A stretch of DNA of 58,937 nucleotides, from assembly GCF_002087235.1 (NCBI RefSeq), contig NZ_MUIO01000014.1, positions 1 through 58,937 on the forward strand, written 5' to 3'. Every line of letters begins with the position of its first letter. The first letter of the stretch is position 1. The stretch is from Pseudomonas floridensis (GTDB taxonomy: Bacteria > Pseudomonadota > Gammaproteobacteria > Pseudomonadales > Pseudomonadaceae). The notes below the pieces were generated by a model. That model made no database searches, was not told where the DNA came from, and worked only from the letters and a program-made list of their open reading frames with translations. Below, one piece after another: positions 43,977 to 53,142 of this stretch. The position numbers were made by a program, and so were the translations under genes.

Positions 43977-45191
43977 TTACTCCTTGGTCAGGTCCACCAG
44001 CGGTTCCTGACGTACTTCCGTATCGCGGCCGGCCTGAATGGTTTTGATCTGGCCGAGTGCCTTGTCGACGGCGCCTTTGTCGGCCAGCAGGCTGTAGCTG
44101 ATCTGGAACTGACGCTGTTCTTTCGGTGCGATGGTCGGCACCAGCTTCAGCGGACGCTGGAAGCGGCGGTTGTAGGAAAAGCTGGTGCCGGGCTCCAGAC
44201 CGGTCACGTAGCCCTGACCCTTGGTGTCGGTGTTTTTCCACAGCGAGAACACCGGCAGTTGTTGGGTATTGAAGCCTACCGCCACGCCCAGGCTTCCGGC
44301 CTTGTTGTGCAGCACGGTGACGGTGTCGCCTTTGGCATCGCCATACGGCACGATGTTGTAAACGGTCTCGTCATAGTCCGGGGTTGGCCCGCGGTAGGTC
44401 TGCCAGTCGCCCAGATCACCCTTGGCTTTCTCGTTGAACGGCGACACCTGTTTGACCGGCGCTTCGAAGCGGGCGCCCTGTTCCAGGAAAGGCGTACTGA
44501 AATTGCTGTGGTACAGCGCCTGATATTCCTTCGGATAGTCGCCATTGTTGGTCAGCGTGTCGTTGAGCGAGAAGCTCGCGCTGCCCGGCTCGGTGACCAG
44601 TTCGGTCTGCACCGAGAAATCGACTTTCTTGAACGCCTGCTCTTTGAGTTCACCTTTCAGGCGAATCGCGTAGGGCGGTTTTTCATCGATGTGCAGCGTC
44701 ACTTTGCTGGCCGGGATATTGGCTGCGCGACCGTGCAGGGTCAGCAGTTCGCCATTGTCCATGCCTGGATGGCCGACCCATTCGTAGCCGCATCGGGTGA
44801 CCAATTCATTGAACCCTTCCAGCCAGCCCAGCCCGCCGCGGCCATTGAGTTCGATGAATGCCGGGTTGACCACTTCCTTGACCGGCGAATCCCAACCCAT
44901 GCGCACATCACCAACTGACGCCTGCAGCACGTTCATGCCACGCGTCGGCACCACCGAGAGCTTCATGGTGCCGTTGTCGATATCGATGACGCTCACGCCT
45001 TCCTGGCGACCGCCATGCAGGGTGCGCATCGTGATGGTGAAGGGTTTGTCGGTCTTGACGCCCAGTTGCTGACTGGTGATCTGCTGGTTCTGCGCGGCTT
45101 TGTCGGCGTCGAGCAGAACGTAGTCCCAGGCAAAAGTACTGGAGGCGGCGGCGAGGGCGCTTAGGCCCACCAGCAGGGGAAGGGTTTTCAT
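43977..45191 (-). CDS. Exported DUF4432 (aldose-1-epimerase-like) protein
   Basis: This 404-residue protein has a signal peptide (MKTLPLLVGLSALAAASSTF, cleavage near AWD). The mature part matches DUF4432: VVPTRGMNVLQASVGDVRMG, FNELVTRCGYEWVGHPGMDN, LTNNGDYPKEYQALYHSNF, and LEPGTSFSYNRRF with the galactose-mutarotase-like sandwich fold. A sugar-binding or epimerase role in the periplasm is likely but unproven. AAGGA precedes the ATG, and a strong terminator follows. It is divergent from the oxidoreductase gene at 45417. Confidence 0.88.
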   Translation of the reverse strand: MKTLPLLVGLSALAAASSTFAWDYVLLDADKAAQNQQITSQQLGVKTDKPFTITMRTLHGGRQEGVSVIDIDNGTMKLSVVPTRGMNVLQASVGDVRMGWDSPVKEVVNPAFIELNGRGGLGWLEGFNELVTRCGYEWVGHPGMDNGELLTLHGRAANIPASKVTLHIDEKPPYAIRLKGELKEQAFKKVDFSVQTELVTEPGSASFSLNDTLTNNGDYPKEYQALYHSNFSTPFLEQGARFEAPVKQVSPFNEKAKGDLGDWQTYRGPTPDYDETVYNIVPYGDAKGDTVTVLHNKAGSLGVAVGFNTQQLPVFSLWKNTDTKGQGYVTGLEPGTSFSYNRRFQRPLKLVPTIAPKEQRQFQISYSLLADKGAVDKALGQIKTIQAGRDTEVRQEPLVDLTKE

Positions 45192-45416
45192 GATCGGTGG
45201 TCCTTCTGAATTATTGGAATTATGGGGTGCTGGACTGGATTAAACGTTTCAGCAGTCAATGGAGTCTAGCCAAAGTCATCACCGCTGTGGAGCAGAATTT
45301 AGCCGTCTGTGTCTTCAGGCCGGTGTCAGATAACGCGCAATCCGCCAGGAGCCGCTATTTTGCTCTGTTGGGGGATATAACACACCGCCCACTATCGATC
45401 ATCAGGAGGGGTTGCC

Positions 45417-46010
45417 GTGCACGCGCTCATCATCGTTGCTCATTACGATCCACAATCGCTCAGCCAGAGCGTCGCCAGGCAGATTGCCGAGGGCATTTCG
45501 CAAACAGGCGAGGCGCACGACGCCGAGATCGTCGATCTGGTCGCCGAAGGGTTCAATCCAGTGTTCACTGCAGCCGACCACAGTGTGCATTGCGAACAGG
45601 CCCGGCCGCCCGAAGACGTGCTCGCCGAGCAAACCAGAATCGACCGTGCCGACGCGCTGGTGCTGGTGTTCCCGGTGTACTGGTGGTCAATGCCCGCACT
45701 TTTGAAGGGCTGGATCGACCGGGTGTTCATCAGTGGCTGGGCCTTCGATTTCAACCCCGGCGCGGGTCTGGTGAAAAAGCTCGGGCACATGAAGGTCCAC
45801 CTGATCGGTGTGGGCGGGGCCGATGCGGACACCTATGCCCGGCACGGCTACGATCAGGCCATGAAGACCCAGATCGATCACGGCATCTTCGGCTACTGCG
45901 GTGCCACCGTGGTGCAGTCAGCGCTGCTGCTGGACTCCGAAACCAAAGATCCGGCAGCCGCGCTCGATGCCGCGCTGGCGTTGGGGCGCGGGGTGTTTGC
46001 TCAGGCTTAG
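45417..46010 (+). CDS. NAD(P)H-dependent oxidoreductase, flavodoxin-like fold
   Basis: This 197-residue protein belongs to the NQO1/MdaB (Flavodoxin_2) family: HALIIVAHYDPQSLSQSVAR at the start forms the phosphate loop of the flavin site, and ADALVLVFPVYWWSMPALLK and GWIDRVFISGWAFDF are the flavin and quinone contacts. It likely reduces quinones or similar acceptors in the cytoplasm. The GTG start is well supported, with CAGGAGGGG upstream. It converges with a decayed gene. Confidence 0.9.
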   Translation: MHALIIVAHYDPQSLSQSVARQIAEGISQTGEAHDAEIVDLVAEGFNPVFTAADHSVHCEQARPPEDVLAEQTRIDRADALVLVFPVYWWSMPALLKGWIDRVFISGWAFDFNPGAGLVKKLGHMKVHLIGVGGADADTYARHGYDQAMKTQIDHGIFGYCGATVVQSALLLDSETKDPAAALDAALALGRGVFAQA

Positions 46011-46011
46011 C

Positions 46012-46316
46012 TGCTGATTCAAGCCCCAGGCGTCACGCAGTCGTTCGATTTCTTCCTGCACCTGCGCTTCGTCTGTCCGCCAGCGTTGCCATACGGGCAA
46101 TCGAGGCCGACAGTTCCCGGAAATCGCCCAGCCATGCCGCTTCGCTCGAGCAGGCGAACGTCACGTAACGGCGGCGTGCCTGCAGGTTGAAGCCGACCAT
46201 GCTGCCCGATTCGCGTGCATGGCGTTCAAGCTCGAAATCGATATTGGTGTCGATGTCTTCGCGGCGGGCTGCCAGGCCCGGCAGCTCGAAGGTCCAGTGT
46301 CACGGCGCGTGAGCAC
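46012..46316 (-). pseudogene. Frameshifted remnant of a small conserved gene
   Basis: Three frames must be joined to get one protein. A GTG at 46316 gives only a few residues (VLTRR); a 2-base shift then opens a good frame with HWTFELPGLAARREDIDTN, FELERHARESGSMVGFNL and YVTFACSSEAAWLGDFREL; near 46100 the frame shifts again to LPVWQRWRTDEAQVQEEIE and RLRDAWGLNQ. Codon use in each piece is typical of this genome, so it looks like a recent wreck of a gene for about 100 residues that followed the gene at 46324. Sequencing error could also explain it. The family is unknown to me. Confidence 0.55.
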
Positions 46317-46323
46317 TATTTGT

Positions 46324-46629
46324 TTACGCCTCGGGTTGGTCCAGCAACCGTTCGATCTGCGCCTGCTCCCACGCACTGAGCAGGCTTACCGGATCGGTGC
46401 GTGGCCAGTTTTCAGTCGAACCCTGCTGCCCATCCGCAGCCGTACAGCGCTGACATCCCGTTATCCGCTTGCCTGCCATTTCCAGGGACAGGTGCCAGCC
46501 ATCGATCTCGATCCGCACTTGCCCCGATACAAGCTCAGGACCGAGGCGGCGCAGGCTGCGAATGCCCAGCGCCGCCTCTTTCAATTGCTGGTAGACCTGA
46601 CGGGCGCTCAATGATGTGGGCGGACTCAT
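46324..46629 (-). CDS. Small conserved Pseudomonas protein (DUF7693-like)
   Basis: This 101-residue protein has the pattern SARQVYQQLKEAALGIRSLR followed by RLGPEL, VRIEIDGWHLSLEMAGKRIT, and WPRTDPVSLLSAWEQAQIER. This resembles a short family seen mainly in Pseudomonas (DUF7693 type), recalled from memory and not confirmed by search. CQRC in the middle may bind metal. No clear ribosome site precedes the ATG at 46629. The gene is followed at once by the decayed frame at 46012-46316, probably once its operon partner. Confidence 0.6.
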   Translation of the reverse strand: MSPPTSLSARQVYQQLKEAALGIRSLRRLGPELVSGQVRIEIDGWHLSLEMAGKRITGCQRCTAADGQQGSTENWPRTDPVSLLSAWEQAQIERLLDQPEA

Positions 46630-46686
46630 GCGCGCGGGTGTCGGCTGAAAAAAGGGCGCTCAGCATAAAAGCCTGTGCCCTGCCTG

Positions 46687-47619
46687 TCACTCTGGCCGTT
46701 GTGCATCGGGGGAAGCGGCGCCAAACAGCGTCTCCACTTCGGGCCGGGTCTGGTTGATCGCGCCCAGGCGACGGATCAGTTCAGCCTGCCTGCTGCCTCG
46801 AATGCCGGCGGTGGTCATGACGCCATCACGCACGTAGGTGTAGATGCCGCTGACGCCGAACGGGGTGATGTGCTTCACATGCGCGCCAAGGCCTTGGGTG
46901 ATCGCCTTGAACCGTTCGCTGGCGTAGCAGGTGCGCCGGGTCCAGGCCGATTCGAACGCCAGCTCCATGACCACGATGTTCAGGCGCTGCTCGCTGGCGT
47001 AGTGAGCGACATCCGGGGCAGGCGGAGCGGGCTGTTCGTTGTCGTAGGGTTCGGCGAGGTGCAGGCGCAGCTTCAGCACCGCGTCGAGGCCGGCCAGTTC
47101 ACCGGCCAGTGTGGTGATGGCTTCGCGGGCGGCGGTCAGGTTGCTGCCGTTCAGATGAAAGTGCAGGTGCAGACGGTCCAGCGTCGATGTTTCGTTAGGG
47201 GACGGGTCGGGCAAGCGGTCCATCAGCGTGGTGGAGCCGTCCGGCACATCGTACGCCAGGGTTTGCTCGAACATGTTCTGCTCGTCGGAGAACAGAATCG
47301 AGCTGGCCTGCTGAAACCGCTGTTGGTGTTCGGCAGACAGAAAACCGATCTCAACGCCGCCATCCAGCACATAGCCCTGCAGCGGCTCGATACCTTCGAT
47401 GATCGGCCACAGGTGGGCGTCTTTTTCGCGGGACAGGTGGTGCTGAACGTACCAGCCCAGTCCGTCGAGGCGTGCGCATAGCGGGCCGTGCACATCGCGC
47501 CAGTAGGTGGCGAACAGTTCGTGCGGCACACCTGTTCTGCGCAGCACGGTGGTATAGGTATTGATGACGATGCGTTGATCGCGGGCAGCGTGGTTAGTGG
47601 TCAAGGGTGACGTGTGCAT
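46687..47619 (-). CDS. EthD-domain protein
   Basis: This 310-residue protein has an N-terminal EthD-type dimeric alpha/beta-barrel signature: HELFATYWRDVHGPLCARLD, then GWYVQHHLSREKDAHLW. The second half (RLHLHFHLNGSNLTAAREAI, FKAITQGLGAHVKHITPFGV) may be a second domain of the same fold. EthD-like proteins act in oxidation and degradation pathways, though the reaction is usually unknown. It is divergent from a LysR gene that may control it. Confidence 0.8.
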   Translation of the reverse strand: MHTSPLTTNHAARDQRIVINTYTTVLRRTGVPHELFATYWRDVHGPLCARLDGLGWYVQHHLSREKDAHLWPIIEGIEPLQGYVLDGGVEIGFLSAEHQQRFQQASSILFSDEQNMFEQTLAYDVPDGSTTLMDRLPDPSPNETSTLDRLHLHFHLNGSNLTAAREAITTLAGELAGLDAVLKLRLHLAEPYDNEQPAPPAPDVAHYASEQRLNIVVMELAFESAWTRRTCYASERFKAITQGLGAHVKHITPFGVSGIYTYVRDGVMTTAGIRGSRQAELIRRLGAINQTRPEVETLFGAASPDAQRPE

Positions 47620-47765
47620 GAAAGCTCTCTGCGCTGAAGGTATCTGAATCAGGCGTTGGCGCGGTGGGTTAAGTTCAAGGAATTCGCCCGGCGGGCAGTG
47701 ATCCGGCGCTGGCGCCGATCGCCACTCGCGTTATCATCGGCGCGACATCGCCCACGGACAGTCTT

Positions 47766-48680
47766 ATGCAGTTGCCAGACCTTAATCTGTTGATCGCCCT
47801 CGATGCGTTGCTCGATGAAGGCAGCGTGGTGGGCGCTGCCCGGCGCATGCACCTGAGCCCGGCAGCGATGAGCCGCACATTGACGCGCATCCGCGAGGCT
47901 ACCGGCGATGAAGTGCTGGTGCGCGCCGGGCGCGGTCTGGTCCCGACGCCCCGGGCCTTGGCGATGCAGGCGCAGGTGCGCGAACTGGTCGAACAGGCCG
48001 CTCAAGTGTTTCAAGTACGCGACGAAGTCGACATGAGTACCCTGGAACGCTGCTTCAACGTGCGCTCCAATGGCGTTTTCTTCGGCTCGTTCGGCGCGCG
48101 CGTGCTGGAGGCGATCCGCCTCGAAGCGCCTGGCTGCATGTTGCGCTTCGTGCCGGAAGGTCCGGGCGACGATGACGCGTTGCGCGAGGGCAAGATTGAC
48201 CTGCACATCGCCTCGCGGCTCAATTTCGGTCCGGAGATCAAGGTGCAGAACCTGTTCACCACGCGGTTCTGCGGTCTGGCGCGGGAGGGGCATCCAATCT
48301 TCGACGGGCCGATCACGCCAGAGCGGTTCGCTGCCTTCGATCACGTCAGCGTGTCGCGCAGAGGCCATGCCCGTGGTCCGATCGATCCGGCGCTGGCCGA
48401 ACTTGGATTGGAGCGGCGCATCGCGCTGATCACGCCGCATTTCCATTCGGCCATTTTCGGCGCTGCCGATTCGGACCTCATTCTTACGCTACCCGAACCT
48501 GTGCTGTGGGGCATGAAGAAGCTGGGGCTGAAGATGCGCGCCTTTGCCATCCCGCTGGCGCTGGAAACGGTATCGGTCAATCAGGCGTGGCACCCGCGCT
48601 TCGAAAAAGACCCGGCGCATCGCTGGTTGCGTCAGGTGCTCAAGCACGTGTGCTCGGTGTCGCGGCAGATCGATCTTTAA
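47766..48680 (+). CDS. LysR-type transcriptional regulator
   Basis: This 304-residue protein has a LysR winged helix (LPDLNLLIALDALLDEGSVV, GAARRMHLSPAAMSRTLTRI) and an effector domain (FNVRSNGVFFGSFGARVLEA, DDALREGKIDLHIASRLNFG). The short N-terminus starting QLPDLNLLIALDALL is typical of the NodD-like branch. It is divergent from the EthD gene with a 146-base gap, suggesting control of that gene. Its stop overlaps that of the transporter gene by 4 bases. Confidence 0.9.
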   Translation: MQLPDLNLLIALDALLDEGSVVGAARRMHLSPAAMSRTLTRIREATGDEVLVRAGRGLVPTPRALAMQAQVRELVEQAAQVFQVRDEVDMSTLERCFNVRSNGVFFGSFGARVLEAIRLEAPGCMLRFVPEGPGDDDALREGKIDLHIASRLNFGPEIKVQNLFTTRFCGLAREGHPIFDGPITPERFAAFDHVSVSRRGHARGPIDPALAELGLERRIALITPHFHSAIFGAADSDLILTLPEPVLWGMKKLGLKMRAFAIPLALETVSVNQAWHPRFEKDPAHRWLRQVLKHVCSVSRQIDL

Positions 48681-49837
48681 CGAGCGCCGTTCGGGCAGGT
48701 GGCGATACATGGCGAAACGAACAGGTGACCGCGCCATGCGCCTGCCACGGTTCGGCTTGCGACCAGACCCCACATCAGCGCCAGCAGGGCGACCAGCGCC
48801 ATGCCGAACGTGTCGAAAAAACCAAGGCGCAGGGTCGATCCCAGCTTGAGTGTGGCCAGTGCGTAGACGCCGAGCGGAAAGGTAAACGCCCACCAGCCCA
48901 GATTGAACTCGAGACCCGCCTTGAAGTAACGCACGGTGATCAGCGTCGCCAGGGCCATCCACCACAGGCCCAAGCCCCAGAACAGCGTGCCGACGATCAC
49001 CCCGACGCCGGCCACCACATTGCCGACCGAAGCCAGACCGTGAGCAGCAAACACCGTCGCCGCGTCGCCGCCCATCACCAGCATGCCCAGCGCCCCGGTA
49101 CCAATCGGCCCCAGCGCCAGCCAGCTCGAGGCCGCCATGCTTTCGTGGGGCAATTTATGCAGCGCCAGGCGCAGCAGCAGAATCACCAGAATGCTCAACG
49201 CCACTGGTACCGAATACGCCCACAACACGTAGCTGGTGATCAGCACGGTGAACTGCGCAGAGGCCTCGCTCAGATGAGCCGTGAGCGAGCCGCCACACGC
49301 TGCGGCAACTTCGGCCGCCACCACCGGCAACAGCCACACGGCGGTCATCTTTTCGATGCTGTGTTCCTGGCGGGTGAACATCATGAACGGAATCAACACG
49401 CCACAGGCCATGGCCATTGCCACATCCAGCCACCATAACGCTTCGGCGATCGGGACCACCGCGTCGCCCCAGCGCTCCGGTCCGAAGACCAGCAAGCCGC
49501 TGATGATTGTCGCCAGCCCCATGGGGATTGTGCCGAAGAACATCGACACCGTGGAATGCCCGAACACCTGGCGGGCTTCGTCGAAGAACAGTAGCCAGCG
49601 GCTGGCGTACATCGCGCTGAACAGCATGAACAGGCCGACGTTCAAGAACCACAGCGCTTCGCCCATATCGCGCAACAAGGCGATGTCGCCCGGCACTTGC
49701 GCGAGCGCCAGAGACAGGACGCCGGTGCCCATGATGACCGCGAACCAATTGGGCGTGAATTGCCTGACGGCTTCGCGCGGGCTCGATAGCGAGGCGAGGG
49801 GAGCGATTCCCTCGATGACGGTGGCAAGCCGGCTCAT
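48677..49837 (-). CDS. TDT-family (TehA/SLAC1-like) transporter
   Basis: This 386-residue inner-membrane protein has about ten membrane helices. FTPNWFAVIMGTGVLSLALA is the characteristic start of the TDT family, and PMGLATIISGLLVFG and FNLGWWAFTFPLGVYALATL are further family patterns. Relatives include tellurite-resistance TehA, sulfite exporters and plant SLAC1 anion channels. The divergent LysR gene at 49964 and three TTACC-type half-sites between them point to control by that regulator. The transported anion is unknown. Confidence 0.9.
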   Translation of the reverse strand: MSRLATVIEGIAPLASLSSPREAVRQFTPNWFAVIMGTGVLSLALAQVPGDIALLRDMGEALWFLNVGLFMLFSAMYASRWLLFFDEARQVFGHSTVSMFFGTIPMGLATIISGLLVFGPERWGDAVVPIAEALWWLDVAMAMACGVLIPFMMFTRQEHSIEKMTAVWLLPVVAAEVAAACGGSLTAHLSEASAQFTVLITSYVLWAYSVPVALSILVILLLRLALHKLPHESMAASSWLALGPIGTGALGMLVMGGDAATVFAAHGLASVGNVVAGVGVIVGTLFWGLGLWWMALATLITVRYFKAGLEFNLGWWAFTFPLGVYALATLKLGSTLRLGFFDTFGMALVALLALMWGLVASRTVAGAWRGHLFVSPCIATCPNGAR

Positions 49838-49904
49838 GTGTTCTCCCGATCACTGCTTCAAACGACGGGATCAGTCTACGGGCAAGCCGATCACTCTCTA
49901 AACG

Positions 49905-49940
49905 GGTAATCTGGGTTCGAATTACCTGTTTTTCAGGTAA
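49905..49940. promoter_or_regulatory. LysR operator candidate: three TTACC half-sites
   Basis: GGTAAT-N10-ATTACC is followed directly by TTACCTG-N5-CAGGTAA, a perfect 7-base inverted repeat. The cluster lies between the divergent transporter and LysR genes, 24 bases before the LysR start. Confidence 0.65.
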
Positions 49941-49963
49941 CAACGTCATTTGGGAGACTTCGC

Positions 49964-50860
49964 TTGAAACTGAGCCTGCGTCAGTTGCAGATTTTCTACG
50001 CCATCACGCGGCAGGGCAGCACCATTGGCGCGGGGCTTGCCGTTTCGCTCTCGCAATCGGCGACCAGCGCGGCGCTCAACGAGCTGGAAAGCGCGCTGGG
50101 CACCCGGCTGTTCGATCGGGTCGGCAAGCGCCTGGTCCTGAATGACAACGGCCACGCACTGTTGCCCCAGGCCAAGAAAATGCTCGAGAGCGCGCAGCAG
50201 ATCGAGGACAGCTTTCTGCTGTCCGATGCCACACTGAATACCCGGTTGCAGATCGGTTGCAGCAGCACCATCGGCAACTATGTGCTGCCGTCGATCATCG
50301 CCGCACTGCGTGTGTCGGCCCCGTCGTTGCGGGTGGACATGGACATTGGCAACAGTGCCCTCATCGCTCGCAAGGTCGCGCATTTCGAAATCGACATGGG
50401 GCTGATCGAAGCGCCATGTTATTTACCTGAGCTGATTTCCGAGCCGTGGCTGGTGGACGAGATGGTGATTGTCGCCGGTCGGACTCATCCGCTGGCCATT
50501 CAGGCACAGGTGTCGTTGAGCGATCTGCAACACGCCGAATGGCTGCTGCGCGAACCGGGTTCGGGCACGCGTGGAGAGGTTGAACACTTGCTGCTGCGTC
50601 ATTTGCATGACCTGGCGGACATGCGCCAGATGGGCAGCTCCGAGGCGATCAAGCGCACGCTGGCCCATGGGATCGGCATCAGTTGCCTGTCGCGTCGGGT
50701 GGTGGCGGACCTGTTGAAGAGCGGGGAGTTATCGGCGCTGAACAGCCCGCTGCCGCCTTTGACCCGTCGGTTTTTCCTGATTCGCCATCGCGACAAGTTC
50801 ATTTCCAACAGCCTGCAACGCTTCAGCGAGCAGTGCAGGCAGTCGCTGCTGCAGCCATGA
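49964..50860 (+). CDS. LysR-type transcriptional regulator (CysB/CbbR-like)
   Basis: This 298-residue regulator has a LysR winged helix (LSLRQLQIFYAITRQGSTIG, SLSQSATSAALNELESALGT, RLFDRVGKRLVLNDNG) and an effector domain (QIGCSSTIGNYVLPSIIAAL). The first codon is TTG, with GGGAG 8 bases upstream. It is divergent from the TDT transporter, an arrangement common for sulfite or anion exporters. It converges with pslK, leaving 30 bases between the stops. Confidence 0.9.
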   Translation: MKLSLRQLQIFYAITRQGSTIGAGLAVSLSQSATSAALNELESALGTRLFDRVGKRLVLNDNGHALLPQAKKMLESAQQIEDSFLLSDATLNTRLQIGCSSTIGNYVLPSIIAALRVSAPSLRVDMDIGNSALIARKVAHFEIDMGLIEAPCYLPELISEPWLVDEMVIVAGRTHPLAIQAQVSLSDLQHAEWLLREPGSGTRGEVEHLLLRHLHDLADMRQMGSSEAIKRTLAHGIGISCLSRRVVADLLKSGELSALNSPLPPLTRRFFLIRHRDKFISNSLQRFSEQCRQSLLQP

Positions 50861-50890
50861 AAACGGATCTGAAGGCGGTGTGCGGCTCGC

Positions 50891-52306
50891 TCACTGATCA
50901 GTCATGCGCCAAGGCTTCAACCAGAGTGCCATGCCGATCAGCAGCACAGCGCCATATGCACAGCTCAGCCCCAGTTGCAGCCACTTGTTGTGCAACGGGT
51001 GCAGCATCAGTGCGGCCAACGTCATCAGTCCGGCGGCCAGCAGCCAGTGGCTGCGCCATGGCACAACGGCCAGCAACGCTTGACGGCGCATCAGCAACAG
51101 ACCGGTCACCAGTGCACCGCCCAGCGCCGCGACGGCGATGCCGGTCAGGCCCAACAGCCACGGCAGCAGGGCCAGCAACACGGCATTGCACAGGCTGCCG
51201 ATCAGCTCGCAGTTGAGCGGCAATCGCGTGTCACCCGCGGCATAGGCGTAACGTGCCAGCAAGGCATTCCAGGCACCGAACATCAGTGGCACCGCGAACC
51301 AGGCGAGCAGGCCGGGCAGCGGGCCGTCATGGGCCTGATTGGGCAACAGCAGGACCACCAATGCACCGGCCGCACCGATCAGGCCTGCCACGGCGGGAAG
51401 GGTCAGCAGCGTGGCGCTGCCCAGACCACGACGCAGCAGGGCCAGTCGCTGGTCACCGGCGCTGCCGCTCATCAAGCCCAGCAATACCTGATTCAGGCTC
51501 ATCAAGGCAATCAACGGCAGGTTGATCAGCTTGCGTGCCAGATTCACCCAAGTCACGGCGCCTTCACCGAGCAACGACGCGACCATTCGTTCCAGCAACG
51601 CCAGACCCTGGCTGGCCAGGTTGCTGCTCAACAGTGGACCGATGCGCTGCAGCAGTTCGCGCATGGCGCCGGGTTCGGCCTGCCATTGCCAGGGCCGCCA
51701 GCCCGAGCGATGCAGACTCGGCAACAGCACGCCCGGCATCAGCACGCTGCCCAGTACGCAGGCGCTGGCCAGTCCGGTGGGCGTAGCGGCGTGACTCAGG
51801 GCGGCAAGATAGATGACCGGCGGCAGGTTGAACAACAGCGACCCCAGCCCGGCCAGCACGAAACGCGAGCGCGCCTGCAATGGCACGCAGAACAGAGCGT
51901 GCAGCACAAAGCCCGGCGCGGACCAGGCCAGCCACTGCAGACCGCTGGCCGCCTGTGTGTAGCCGTCGTCATCCAGCCCCGGTCCGATCAGCCGCACCAA
52001 CGGCCCGGCACCTGCCGTCAGCAGCAGGCTGAACAGCACGCCGATCAACACCAGCCGCGGCGTCATCGCGCCCAGCCAGCGGCGTTGGCCGTCAGCCGAG
52101 CGCTGCTGATAGAGCGGCAGGGCGGCGGCGCTGAGCAGGCCCGCCGCCAGCGACATGCGCAGCGCTTCGGGCAGGAACATCGAGACCAGAAATGCATCGC
52201 TCTGGCCGCCTGCGTCCCACGCCGCGACCAGCAGCCATTCCCGGGCAAAGCCTGCGGTCAGTCCGGTGAGGGTGGCCAGGGTCAGCCACAGTGTCGAACC
52301 CAGCAT
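50891..52306 (-). CDS. pslK: MurJ-like flippase of the psl cluster
   Basis: This 471-residue membrane protein of the MVF/MurJ superfamily has about 12-14 helices; GLTAGFAREWLLVAAWDAGG and SDAFLVSMFLPEALRMSLAA match the MurJ start. Length is close to P. aeruginosa PslK. It likely flips the lipid-linked polysaccharide unit across the inner membrane. It is the last gene of the cluster here: the next gene is a convergent LysR. The start lies 14 bases after the acetyltransferase stop. Confidence 0.88.
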   Translation of the reverse strand: MLGSTLWLTLATLTGLTAGFAREWLLVAAWDAGGQSDAFLVSMFLPEALRMSLAAGLLSAAALPLYQQRSADGQRRWLGAMTPRLVLIGVLFSLLLTAGAGPLVRLIGPGLDDDGYTQAASGLQWLAWSAPGFVLHALFCVPLQARSRFVLAGLGSLLFNLPPVIYLAALSHAATPTGLASACVLGSVLMPGVLLPSLHRSGWRPWQWQAEPGAMRELLQRIGPLLSSNLASQGLALLERMVASLLGEGAVTWVNLARKLINLPLIALMSLNQVLLGLMSGSAGDQRLALLRRGLGSATLLTLPAVAGLIGAAGALVVLLLPNQAHDGPLPGLLAWFAVPLMFGAWNALLARYAYAAGDTRLPLNCELIGSLCNAVLLALLPWLLGLTGIAVAALGGALVTGLLLMRRQALLAVVPWRSHWLLAAGLMTLAALMLHPLHNKWLQLGLSCAYGAVLLIGMALWLKPWRMTDQ

Positions 52307-52320
52307 TGCGTACGCTTCTG

Positions 52321-53142
52321 TCAGTGAAACAGGGTGAACAGGCCTTTGCCGCCCACCTTGTAGTTGAGATTGCGAGCACGTTCGCCTTTGATTTCTGCGT
52401 TCGGGCCGCTGACGATGGCGTACGGCGGCACGGGCTTGGATACGACGCTGTTGCCGCCGACCACCGCACCTTCGCCGATATTGGCACCGAACGAGAGCAG
52501 CGCCCGGCTACAGATCCAGGCGTAGTCACCGACGAACACCGGACCGCCGACCGCCCAGAATTCGGGCTCGTTCAAGTCATGCCCACCCGCGATGATCAGC
52601 ACGTGGGAGGCGATGGTGACGTGGTCGCCGATCACCAGGCCGCCTCGAGCGTCCAGTTGGCAATGCCAGCCCACCGTGGTGTCGTCGCCGATGCGCAGGC
52701 TGTCCACGCCCAGCACTTCGGTGTTGCGCCACACGGTCGAGCCCTTGCCGATCTTCGCTCCGCCGATACGCAGCCACAGCAGACGCAGGGTGTGGCTGGG
52801 GATTTTGCAGATGATCATGTTGTACACCTGCTCCCAGGTGCGCAGCATGCGGTCGCGCAAGGTTGGCCAGTTGATGCCGTACAGCGGAATCAACGCGCCG
52901 AGGGTTTCGCTGGCCAGCAGGCGATAAAAGCGCCGCGCCAGTGGCGGCTCGATTCTCGGCTCGATGTTCAGGTAGCAGATGAACGACAGGGTGGTGTCCT
53001 TGATGCGGGTCTCGAAGCACACTTCGTTGTCCAGCATCCACTGGTAAGTGGCTTGCAACTCGTCGAGCGGCACACCCATCTTGCGGGCGTAATCGGGCAA
53101 TGCTTCTCGCAGGTTATGCGAATGCATCATGCGGTGTTTCAT
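52321..53142 (-). CDS. Hexapeptide-repeat acetyltransferase in the psl operon
   Basis: This 273-residue protein has an N-terminal helical part of about 120 residues and a C-terminal left-handed beta helix with hexapeptide repeats (IGGAKIGKGSTVWRNTEVLG, IGDDTTVGWHCQLDARGGLV, IGDHVTIASHVLII, IGEGAVVGGNSVVSKPV), as in serine acetyltransferase and WcaF-type enzymes. The histidine in AGGHDLNEPEF is the likely catalytic base. It overlaps pslJ by 4 bases (ATGA). It probably O-acetylates the psl polysaccharide. P. aeruginosa has no such gene between pslJ and pslK. Confidence 0.88.
   Translation of the reverse strand: MKHRMMHSHNLREALPDYARKMGVPLDELQATYQWMLDNEVCFETRIKDTTLSFICYLNIEPRIEPPLARRFYRLLASETLGALIPLYGINWPTLRDRMLRTWEQVYNMIICKIPSHTLRLLWLRIGGAKIGKGSTVWRNTEVLGVDSLRIGDDTTVGWHCQLDARGGLVIGDHVTIASHVLIIAGGHDLNEPEFWAVGGPVFVGDYAWICSRALLSFGANIGEGAVVGGNSVVSKPVPPYAIVSGPNAEIKGERARNLNYKVGGKGLFTLFH

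Noticed and set aside
46161..46376. Open frame of 71 codons on the minus strand
   Set aside because: It crosses from the DUF7693-like gene into the decayed gene in the wrong frame and gives an Arg/Ser-rich product with no pattern.
50975..52327. Open frame of 450 codons opposite pslK, rich in Gln and Arg
   Set aside because: Its Gln/His/Arg-rich composition is typical of an antisense reading of a membrane protein gene.
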